The notes under the pieces were generated by a model. It worked only from the letters and a program-made list of their open reading frames with translations. It ran no database searches and was not told the origin of the DNA. The translations under genes and the position numbers were made by a program. 64,000 nt of DNA from Clusia tigrina (Eukaryota > Arthropoda > Insecta > Diptera > Clusiidae), in the NCBI GenBank assembly GCA_920105625.2, contig OV050033.1:112367700-112431699 (forward strand). Reading direction: 5' to 3'. This document shows, piece by piece, positions 50,401 to 61,878 of the stretch (the stretch's first letter is position 1; each line of letters opens with the position of its first letter).

Positions 50401-52640
50401 GCTCCAGTAAAAAGTTACAAGCATTTGTATGTTGCAAATTTTGATAGGTGTAGGACGTACCGTATAGAAGTTAGGGCCATTTGAAGTTTTATCAGTGTTT
50501 GATTTGGGACTCAAGGGTAGCATAGCTTTGACCGATAGCTTAAATTGACAAGAGGTTCGGGTACTTTATTGTTACAAAATTTCAAGGTTTTATGACGCTC
50601 CAGTAAAAATTTACAAGCATTTATATGTTGCAAACTTTGATAGGAGTAGGACGTACCGTATAGGAGTTAGGGCCATTTGAAGTTTTATCAGTGTTTGATT
50701 TGGGACTCAAGGGTAGCATAACTTTGAGCGATAGCTTAAATTGACAAGAGGCTCGAGTACTTTATTGTTAAAAAATTTCAAGGTTTTATGACGCTCCAGT
50801 AAAAAGTTACAAGCAATTGTATATTGCAAACTTTGATAGGTGTAGGACGTCCCGTATAGAAAGTAGGGCCATTTGAAGTTTTATCAGTGTGTGATTTGGG
50901 ACTCAAGGGTAGCATAGCTTTGAGCGATATCTTAAATTGACAAGAGGCTCGAGTACTTTATTGTTACAAAATTTCAAGGTTTTATGATGCTCCAGTAAAA
51001 CGTTACAAGCATTTGTATGTTGCAAACATTGATAGGTGTAGGACGTACCGTATAGAAGTTAGGGCCATTTGAAGTTTTATCAGTGTTTGATTTGGGACTC
51101 AAGGGTAGCATAGCTTTGGGCGATAGCTTAAATTGACAAGAGGCTCGAGTACTTTATTGTTACAAAATTTCAAGGTTTTAAGACTCTCCAGTAAAAAGTT
51201 ACAAGCATTTGTATGTTGCAAACTTTGAAAGGAGTAGGACGTACCGTATAGAAGCTAAGGCCATTTGAAGTTTTATCAGTGTTTGATTTGGGACTCAAGG
51301 GTAGCATAGCTTTGAGCGATAGCTTAAATTGGCAAGAGGCTCGAGTACTTTATTGTTACAAAATTTCAAGGTTTTATGATGCTCCAGTAAAAAGTTACAA
51401 GCATTTGTATGTTGCAAACTTTGATATGTGTAGGACTTCCCGTATAGAAGGTAGGGCCATTTGAAGTTATCATTGTGTGATTTGGGACTCAAGGGTAGCA
51501 TAGCTTTGAGCGAAAGCTTAAATTGACAAGAGGCTCGAGTACTTTATTGTTACAAAATTTCAAGGTTTTATGATGCTCCAGTAAAAAGTTACAAGCATTT
51601 GTATGTTGCAAACATTGATAGTTGCAGGACGTTCCGTATAGAGGTTAGGGCCATTTGAAGTTTTATCAGTGTTTGATTTGGGACTCAAGGGTAGCATAGC
51701 TTTGAGCGATAGCTTAAATGGACAAGAGGCAAGAGTACTTTATTGTTACAAAATTTCAACGTTTTATGACGCTCCAGTAAAAAGTTACAAGCAGTTGTAT
51801 GTTGCAAACTTTGATAGGTGTAGGACGTATCGTATAGAAGTTAGGGCCATTTGAATTTTTATCAATGTTTGATTTGGGACTCAAGGGTAGCATAGCTTTG
51901 AGCGATAGATTAAATTGACAAGAGGCTCGAGTACTTTATTGTTAGAAAATTTCAAGGGTTTATGACGCTCCAGTAAAAATTTACAAGCATTTGTATGTTG
52001 CAAACTTTGATAGGAGTAGGATGTACCGTATAGACGTTAGGGCAATTTGAAGTTTTATCAATGTTTGATTTGGGACTCAAGGGTAGCATAGCTTTGAGCG
52101 ATAGCTTAAATTGACAAGAGGCTCGAGTACTTTATTGTTAGAAAATTTCAAGGTTTTATGACGCTCCAGTAAAAAGTTACAAGCATTTGTATGTTGCAAA
52201 CTTTGATAGGTGTAGCACGTACTGTATAGAAGTTAGGGCCATTTAAAGTTTCATCAGTGTTTGATTTGGGGCTCAAGGGTAGCATAGCTTTGAGCGATAG
52301 CTTAAATTGACAAGAGGCACGAGTACTTTATTGTTACAAAATTTCAAGATTTTATGACGCTGCAATAAAAAGTTACAAGCATTTGTATGTTGCAAACATT
52401 GATAGGTGTAGGACGTACCGTATAGAAGGTAGGGCCATTTGAAGTTTTATCAGTGTTTGATTTGGGACTCAAGGGTAGCATAGCTTTGAGCGATAGCTTA
52501 AATTGACAAGAGGCTCGAGTACTTTATTGTTACAAAATTTTAAGGTTTTATGACTCTCCAGTAAAAAGTTACAAGCATTTGTATGTTGCAAACTTTGATA
52601 GGTGTAGGACGTACCATATAGAAGTTAGGGCCATTTAAAG
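47461..52640. repeat. Satellite block, mixed Y and Z families with a 2-monomer deletion
   Basis: 47621 matches 50363 at offset 2742 (14 monomers minus 2). From about 48880 the match to 51230 continues at offset 2350, a change of exactly 392 bp. The right copy is therefore missing two whole monomers relative to the left one, with a hybrid monomer near 51176-51230. The GTTATCATTGTGTG variant (49116, 51466) and GATATGTGTAGG (49073, 51423) are shared by both copies. Confidence 0.9.
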
Positions 52641-55600
52641 TTTTATCAGTGTTTGATTTGGGACTCAAGGGTAGCATAGCTTTGAGCGAAAGCTTAAATT
52701 GACAAGAGGCTCGAGTACTTTATTGTTACAAAATTTCAAGGTTTTATGACGCTCCAGTAAAAAATTACAAGCATTTGTATGTTGCAAACTTTGATAGGTG
52801 TAGGACGTACCGCATAGAAGTTAGGGCCATTTGACGTTTTACCACTTTTGATTTGGGACTCAAGGGTAGCATAGCTTGGAGCGATAGCTTAAATTGACAA
52901 GAGGCTCGAGTACTTTATTGTTACAAAATTTCAAGGTTTTATGACGCTCCAGTAAAAGTTACAAGCATTTGTATGTTGCAAACTTTGATAGGTGTAGGCC
53001 GTCCCGTATAGAAGTTAGGGCCATTTGATGTTTTATCAGTGTCTGATTTGGGACTCAAGGGTAGCATAGCTTTGAGCGATAGCTTAAATTGACAAGAGGC
53101 TCGATTACTTTATTGTTACAAAAATTCAAGGTTTTATGACGCTCCAGTAAAAAGTTACAAGCATTTGTATGTTGCAAATTTTGATAGGTGTAGGACGTAC
53201 CGTATAGAAGTTAGGGCCATTTGAAGTTTTATCAGTGTTTGATTTGGGACTCAAGGGTAGCATAGCTTTGAGCGATAGCTTAAATTGACAAGAGGTTCGG
53301 GTACTTTATTGTTACAAAATTTCAAGGTTTTATGACGCTCCAGTAAAAATTTACAAGCATTTATATGTTGCAAACTTTGATAGGAGTAGGACGTACCGTA
53401 TAGGAGTTAGGGCCATTTGAAGTTTTATCAGTGTTTGATTTGGGACTCAAGGGTAGCATAGCTTTGAGCGATAGCTTAAATTGACAAGAAGTTCGGGTAC
53501 TTCATTGTTACAAAATTTCAAGGTTTTTTGACGCTCCAGTAAAAACTTACAAGCATTTGTATGTTGCAAACTTTGAAAGGAGTAGGACGTACCGTATAGA
53601 AGCTAAGGCCATTTGAAGTTTTATCAGTGTTTGATTTGGGACTCAAGGGTAGCATAGCTTTGAGCGATAGCTTAAATTGACAAGAGGCTCGAGTACTTTA
53701 TTGTTACAAAATTTCAAGGTTTTATGATGCTCCAGTAAAAAGTTACAAGCATTTGTATGTTGCAAACTTTGATAGGTGTAGGACTTCCCGTATAGAAGGT
53801 AGGGCCATTTGAAGTTTTATCATTGTGTGATTTGGGACTCAAGGGTAGCATAGCTTTGAGCGAAAGCTTAAATTGACAAGAGGCTCGAGTACTTTATTGT
53901 TACAAAATTTCAAGGTTTTATGATGCTCCAGTAAAAAGTTACAAGCATTTGTATGTTGCAAACATTGATAGTTGCAGGACGTTCCGTATAGAGGTTAGGG
54001 CCATTTGAAGTTTTATCAGTGTTTGATTTGGGACTCAAGGGTAGCGTAGCTTTGAGCGATAGCTTAAATTGACAAGAGGCTCGAGTACTTTATTGTTACA
54101 AAATTTCAAGGTTTTATGACTCTCCAGTAAAAAGTTACAAGCATTTGTATGTTGCAAACTTTGATAGGTGGAGGTCGTACCATATAGAAGTTAGGGCCAT
54201 TTAAAGTTTTATCAGTGTTTGATTTGGGACTCAAGGGTAGCATAGCTTTGAGCGATAGCTTAAATTGACAATAGGCTCGAGTACTTCCTTGTTACAAAAT
54301 TTCAAGGATTTTTGACGCTCCAGTAAAAACTTACAAGCATTTGTATGTTGCAAACTTTGATAGGAGTAGGACGTACCGTATAGAAGTTAGGGCAATTTGA
54401 AGTTTTATCAGTGTTTGATTTGGGACTCAAGGGTAGCATAGCTTTGAGCGATAGGTTAAATTGACAAGAGGCTCGAGTACTTTATTGTTACAAAATTTCA
54501 AGGGTTTATGACGCTCCAGTAAAAATTTACAAGCATTTGTATGTTGCAAACTTTGATAGGAGTAGGATGTACCGTAGAGACGTTAGGGCCATTTGAAGTT
54601 TTATCAATGTTTGATTTGGGACTCAAGGGTAGCATAGCTTTGAGCGATAGCTTAAATTGACAAGAGGCTCGAGTACTTTATTGTTAGAAAATTTCAAGGT
54701 TTTCTGACGCTCCAGTAAAAAGTTACAAGCATTTGTATGTTGCAAACTTTGATAGGTGTAGCACGTACTGTATAGAAGTTAGGGCCATTTAAAGTTTCAT
54801 CAGAGTTTGATTTGGGACTCAAGGGTAGCATAGCTTTGAGCGATAGCTTAAATGGACAAGAGGCAAGAGTACTTTATTGTTACAAAATTTCAACGTTTTA
54901 TGACGCTCCAGTAAAAAGTTACCAGCAGTTGTATGTTGCAAACTTTGATAGGTGTAGGACGTATCGTATAGAAGTTAGGGCCATTTGAAGTTTTATCAGT
55001 GTTTGATTTGGGGCTCAAGGGTAGCATACCTTTGAGCGATAGCTTAAATTGACAAGAGGCACGAGTACTTTATTGTTACAAAATTTCAAGGTTTTATGAC
55101 GCTGCAATAAAAAGTTACAAGCATTTGTATGTTGCAAACATTGATAGGTGTAGGACGTTCCATATAGAAGGTAGGGCCATTTGAAGTTTTATCAGTGTTT
55201 GATTTGGGACTCAAGGGTAGCATAGCTTTGAGCGATAGCTTAAATTGACAAGAGGCTCGAGTACTTTATTGTTACAAAATTTTAAGGTTTTATGACTCTC
55301 CAGTAAAAAGTTACAAGCATTTGTATGTTGCAAACTTTGATAGGTGTAGGACGTACCATATAGAAGTTAGGGCCATTTAAAGTTTTATCAGTGTTTGATT
55401 TGGGACTCAAGGGTAGCATAGCTTTGAGCGAAAGCTTAAATTGACAAGAGGCTCGAGTACTTTATTGTTACAAAATTTCAAGGTTTTATGACGCTCCAGT
55501 AAAAAGTTACAAGCATTTGTATGTTGCAAACTTTGATAGGTGTAGGACGTACCGTATAGAAGTTAGGGACATTTGAAGTTTTATCAGTGTTTGATTTGGG

Positions 55601-57170
55601 ACTCAAGGGTAGCATAGCTCTGAGCGATAGCTTAAATTGCCAAGAGGCTCGAGTACTTTATTGTTACAAAATTTCAAGGTTTTATGAAGCTCCAGTAAAA
55701 AGTTACAAGCATTTGTATGTTGCAAACTTTGATAGGTGTAGGCCGTATCATATAGCAGGTAGGGCCATTTGAAGTTTTATCAGTGTTTGATTTGGGACTC
55801 AAGGGTAGCATAGCTTTGAGCGAAAGCTTAAATTGACAAGAGGCTCGAGTACTTTATTGTTAAAAAATTTCAAGGTTTTATGACGCTCCAGTAAAAAGTT
55901 ACAAGCATTTGTATGTTGCAAAATTTGATAGGTGTAAGACGTACCGTATAGAAGTTAGGGCCATTTGAAATTTTATAAGTGTGTGATTTGGGACTCAAGG
56001 GTAGCATAGCTCTGAGCGATAGCTTAAATTGACAAGAGGCTCGAGTACTCTATTGTTACAAAATTTCATGGTTTTATGACGCTCCAATAAAAAGTTACAA
56101 GCATTTGTATGTTGCAACTTTTGACAGATGTAGGACATACCGTATAGAATTTAGGGCCATTTGAAGTTTTATCAGTGTTTGATTTGGGACTCAAGGGTAG
56201 CATAGCTCTGAGCGATAGCTTAAATTGACAAGAGGCTCGAGTTCTTTATTGTTACAAAATTTCAAGGTTATATGGCGTTCCAGTAAAAAGGTACAAGCAT
56301 TTGTATGTTGCAAACTTTGATAGGTGTAGGACGTACCATATAGAAGTTAGGGCCATTTAAAGTTTTATCAGTGTTTGATTTGGGACTCAAGGGTAGCATA
56401 GCTTTGAGCGAAAGCTTAAATTGACAAGAGGCTCGAGTACTTTATTGTTACAAAATTTCAAGGTTTTATGAAGCTCCAGTAAAAAGTTACAAGCATTTGT
56501 ATGTTGCAAACTTTGATAGGTGTAGGCCGTATCATATAGCAGGTAGGGCCATTTGAAGTTTTATCAGTGTTTGATTTGGGACTCGAGGGTAGCATAGCTT
56601 TGAGCGAAAGCTTAAATTGACAAGAGGCTCGAGTACTTTATTGTTACAAAATTTCAAGGTTTTATGACGCTCCAGTAAAAAGTTACAAGCATTTGTATGT
56701 TGCAAAATTTGATAGGTGTAAGACGTACCGTATAGAAGTTAGGGCCATTTGAAGTTTTATCAGTGTTTGAATTGGGACTCAAGGGTAGCATAGCTCTGAG
56801 CGATAGCTTAAATTGACAAGAGGCTCGAGTACTCTATTGTTACAAAATTTCATGGTTTTATGACGCTCCAATAAAAAGTTACAAGCATTTGTATGTTGCA
56901 ACTTTTGACAGATGTAGGACATACCGTATAGAATTTAGGGTCATTTGAAGTTTTATCAGTGTTTGATTTGGGACTCAAGGGTAGCATAGCTCTGAGCGAT
57001 AGCTTAAATTGACAAGAGGCTCGAGTTCTTTATTGTTACAAAATTTCAAGGTTATATGGCGTTCCAGTAAAAAGGTACAAGCATTTGTATGTTGCAAACT
57101 TTGATAGGTGTAGGACGTACCGCATAGAAGTTAGGGCCATTTGACGTTTTACCACTTTCGATTTGGGACT
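52641..57170. repeat. Satellite monomers, mosaic of X, Y and Z families
   Basis: About 23 monomers. 52800-54070 carries Y-family order, 54070-55130 Z-family order (GGAGTAGGATG; AAATGGACAAGAGGCAAGAG at 54850), and 55150-57170 X-family order matching 13.2-14.5 kb. A 4-monomer repeat with offset 783 is visible (TCGAGTACTCTATTG at 56041 and 56824). No gene is seen. Confidence 0.88.
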
Positions 57171-59524
57171 CAAGGGTAGCATAGCTTGGAGCGATAGCTT
57201 AAATTGACAAGAGGCTCGAGTACTTTATTGTTACAAAATTTCAAGGTTTTATGACGCTCCAGTAAAAGTTACAAGCATTTGTATGTTGCAAACTTTGATA
57301 GGTGTAGGCCGTCCCGTATAGAAGTTAGGGCCATTTGATGTTTTATCAGTGTCTGATTTGGGACTCAAGGGTAGCATAGCTTTGAGCGATAGCTTAAATT
57401 GACAAGTGGCTCCATTACTTTATTGTTACAAAAATTCAAGGTTTTATGACGCTCCAGTAAAAAGTTACAAGCATTTGTATGTTGCAAATTTTGATAGGTG
57501 TAGGACGTACCGTATAGAAGTTAGGGCCATTTGAAGTTTTATCAGTGTTTGATTTGGGACTCAAGGGTAGCATAGCTTTGAGCGATAGCTTAAATTGACA
57601 AGAGGTTCGGGTACTTTATTGTTACAAAATTTCAAGGTTTTATGACGCTCCAGTAAAAATTTACAAGCATTTATGTATACGTTGCAAACTTTGATAGGAG
57701 TAGAACGTACCGTATAGGAGTTAGGGCCATTTGAAGTTTTATCAGTGTTTGATTTGGGACTCAAGGGTAGCATAGCTTTGAGCGATAGCTTAAATTGACA
57801 AGAGGCTCGAGTACTTTATTGTTAAAAAATTTCAAGGTTTTATGACGCTCCAGTAAAAAGTTACAAGCAATTGTATATTGCAAAGTTTGATAGGTGTAGG
57901 ACGTCCCGTATAGAAAGTAGGGCCATTTGAAGTTTAATCAGTGTGTGATTTGGGACTCAAGGGTAGCATAGCTTTGAGCGATATCTTAAATTGAAAAGAG
58001 GCTCGAGTACTTTATTGTTAAAAAATTTCAAGGTTTTATGACGCTCCAGTAAAAAGTTACAAGCATTTGTATGTTGCAAACATTGATAGCTGTAGGACGT
58101 ACCGTATAGAAGTTAGGGCCATTTGAAGTTTTATCAGTGTTTGATTTGGGACTCAAGGGTAGCATAGCTTTGGGCGATAGCTTAAATTGACAAGAGGCTC
58201 GAGTACTTTATTGTTACAAAATTTCAAGGTTTTAAGACTCTCCAGTAAAATGTTACAAGCATTTGTATGTTGCAAACTTTGATAGGTGTAGGACGTCCTG
58301 TATAGAAGGTAGGGCCATTTGAAATTTTATCAGTGTGTGATTTGGGACTCAAGGGTAGCATAGCTTTGAGCGATAGCTTAAATTGACAAGAGGCTCGAGT
58401 ACTTTATTGTTACAAAATTTCAAGGTTTTATGATGCTCCAGTAAAAAGTAACAAGCATTTGTATGTTGCAAACATTGATAGGTGTAGGACGTACCGTATA
58501 GAAGGTAGGGCCATTTGAAGTTTTATCAGTGTTTGATTTGGGACTCAAGGGTAGCATAGCTTTGAGCGATAGCTTAAATTGACAAGAAGTTCGGGTATTT
58601 CATTGTTACAAAATTTCAAGGTTTTTTGACGCTCCAGTAAAAACTTACAAGCATTTGTATGTTGCAAACTTTGAAAGGAGTAGGACGTACCGTATAGAAG
58701 CTAGGGCCATTTGTAGTTTTATCAGTGTTTGATTTGGGACTCAAGGGTAGCATAGCTTTGAGCGATAGCTTAAATTGACAAGAGGCTCGAGTACTTTATT
58801 GTTACAAAATTTCAAGGTTTTATGATGGTCCAGTAAAAAGTTACAAGCATTTGTATGTTGCAAACTTTGATAGGTGTAGGACTTCCCGTATAGAAGGTAA
58901 GGCCATTTGAAGTTTTATCATTGTGTGATTTGGGACTCAAGGGTAGCATAGCTTTGAGCGAAAGCTTAAATTGACAAGAGGCTCGAGTACTTTATTGTTA
59001 CAAAATTTCAAGGTTTTATGATGCTCCAGTAAAAAGTTACAAGCATTTGTATGTTGCAAACATTGATAGTTGCAGGACGTTCCGTATAGAGGTTAGGGCC
59101 ATTTTAGTTTTATCAGTGTTTGATTTGGGACTCAAGGGTAGCATAGCTTTGAGCGATAGCTTAAATTGACAAGAGGCTCGAGTACTTTATTGTTACAAAA
59201 TTTTAAGGTTTTATGACTCTCCAGTAAAAAGTTACAAGCATTTGTATGTTGCAAACTTTGATAGGTGGAGGACGTACCATATAGAAGTTAGGGCCATTTA
59301 AAGTTTTATCAGTGTGTGATTTGGGACTCAAGGGTAGCATAGCTTTGAGCGATAGCTTAAATTGACAAGAGGCTCGAGTATTTCCTTGTTACAAAATTTC
59401 AAGGATTTTTGACGCTCCAGTAAAAACTTACAAGCATTTGTATGTTGCAAACTTTGATAGGAGTAGGACGTACCGTATAGAAGTTAGGGCCATTTGAAGT
59501 TTTATCTGTGTTTGATTTGGGACT
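57171..59524. repeat. Satellite 2354-bp 12-monomer HOR, copy 1
   Basis: First of three consecutive copies. The unit begins near the CTTGGAGCG marker. Its length is explained exactly: 12 x 196 = 2352, minus one (CCAGTAAAAGTTAC), plus four (CATTTATGTATACGTTGC near 57670 in place of CATTTATATGTTGC), minus one (GCCATTTTAG near 59098 in place of GCCATTTGAAG). Upstream of 57171 the sequence differs from that upstream of copies 2 and 3. Confidence 0.94.
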
Positions 59525-61878
59525 CAAGGGTAGCATAGCTTGGAGCGATAGCTTAAATTGACAAGAGGCTCGAGTACTTTATTGTTACAAAATTTCAAGG
59601 TTTTATGACGCTCCAGTAAAAGTTACAAGCATTTGTATGTTGCAAACTTTGATAGGTGTAGGCCGTCCCGTATAGAAGTTAGGGCCATTTGATGTTTTAT
59701 CAGTGTCTGATTTGGGACTCAAGGGTAGCATAGCTTTGAGCGATAGCTTAAATTGACAAGAGGCTCCATTACTTTATTGTTACAAAAATTCAAGGTTTTA
59801 TGACGCTCCAGTAAAAAGTTACAAGCATTTGTATGTTGCAAATTTTGATAGGTGTAGGACGTACCGTATAGAAGTTAGGGCCATTTGAAGTTTTATCAGT
59901 GTTTGATTTGGGACTCAAGGGTAGCATAGCTTTGAGCGATAGCTTAAATTGACAAGAGGTTCGGGTACTTTATTGTTACAAAATTTCAAGGTTTTATGAC
60001 GCTCCAGTAAAAATTTACAAGCATTTATGTATACGTTGCAAACTTTGATAGGAGTAGAACGTACCGTATAGGAGTTAGGGCCATTTGAAGTTTTATCAGT
60101 GTTTGATTTGGGACTCAAGGGTAGCATAGCTTTGAGCGATAGCTTAAATTGACAAGAGGCTCGAGTACTTTATTGTTAAAAAATTTCAAGGTTTTATGAC
60201 GCTCCAGTAAAAAGTTACAAGCAATTGTATATTGCAAAGTTTGATAGGTGTAGGACGTCCCGTATAGAAAGTAGGGCCATTTGAAGTTTAATCAGTGTGT
60301 GATTTGGGACTCAAGGGTAGCATAGCTTTGAGCGATATCTTAAATTGAAAAGAGGCTCGAGTACTTTATTGTTAAAAAATTTCAAGGTTTTATGACGCTC
60401 CAGTAAAAAGTTACAAGCATTTGTATGTTGCAAACATTGATAGCTGTAGGACGTACCGTATAGAAGTTAGGGCCATTTGAAGTTTTATCAGTGTTTGATT
60501 TGGGACTCAAGGGTAGCATAGCTTTGGGCGATAGCTTAAATTGACAAGAGGCTCGAGTACTTTATTGTTACAAAATTTCAAGGTTTTAAGACTCTCCAGT
60601 AAAATGTTACAAGCATTTGTATGTTGCAAACTTTGATAGGTGTAGGACGTCCTGTATAGAAGGTAGGGCCATTTGAAATTTTATCAGTGTGTGATTTGGG
60701 ACTCAAGGGTAGCATAGCTTTGAGCGATAGCTTAAATTGACAAGAGGCTCGAGTACTTTATTGTTACAAAATTTCAAGGTTTTATGATGCTCCAGTAAAA
60801 AGTAACAAGCATTTGTATGTTGCAAACATTGATAGGTGTAGGACGTACCGTATAGAAGGTAGGGCCATTTGAAGTTTTATCAGTGTTTGATTTGGGACTC
60901 AAGGGTAGCATAGCTTTGAGCGATAGCTTAAATTGACAAGAAGTTCGGGTACTTCATTGTTACAAAATTTCAAGGTTTTTTGACGCTCCAGTAAAAACTT
61001 ACAAGCATTTGTATGTTGCAAACTTTGAAAGGAGTAGGACGTACCGTATAGAAGCTAGGGCCATTTGTAGTTTTATCAGTGTTTGATTTGGGACTCAAGG
61101 GTAGCATAGCTTTGAGCGATAGCTTAAATTGACAAGAGGCTCGAGTACTTTATTGTTACAAAATTTCAAGGTTTTATGATGGTCCAGTAAAAAGTTACAA
61201 GCATTTGTATGTTGCAAACTTTGATAGGTGTAGGACTTCCCGTATAGAAGGTAGGGCCATTTGAAGTTTTATCATTGTGTGATTTGGGACTCAAGGGTAG
61301 CATAGCTTTGAGCGAAAGCTTAAATTGACAAGAGGCTCGAGTACTTTATTGTTACAAAATTTCAAGGTTTTATGATGCTCCAGTAAAAAGTTACAAGCAT
61401 TTGTATGTTGCAAACATTGATAGTTGCAGGACGTTCCGTATAGAGGTTAGGGCCATTTTAGTTTTATCAGTGTTTGATTTGGGACTCAAGGGTAGCATAG
61501 CTTTGAGCGATAGCTTAAATTGACAAGAGGCTCGAGTACTTTATTGTTACAAACTTTTAAGGTTTTATGACTCTCCAGTAAAAAGTTACAAGCATTTGTA
61601 TGTTGCAAACTTTGATAGGTGGAGGACGTACCATATAGAAGTTAGGGCCATTTAAAGTTTTATCAGTGTTTGATTTGGGACTCAAGGGTAGCATAGCTTT
61701 GAGCGATAGCTTAAATTGACAAGAGGCTCGAGTATTTCCTTGTTACAAAATTTCAAGGATTTTTGACGCTCCAGTAAAAACTTACAAGCATTTGTATGTT
61801 GCAAACTTTGATAGGAGTAGGACGTACCGTATAGAAGTTAGGGCCATTTGAAGTTTTATCAGTGTTTGATTTGGGACT
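59525..61878. repeat. Satellite 2354-bp 12-monomer HOR, copy 2
   Basis: Offset 2354 from copy 1, with very few differences visible: TACTTC near 60950 for TATTTC, AGGTAGGG near 61248 for AGGTAAGG, and CAAACTTTTAAGG near 61550 for CAAAATTTTAAGG. It contains the same +4 and -1 length variants as copy 1. Confidence 0.94.
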
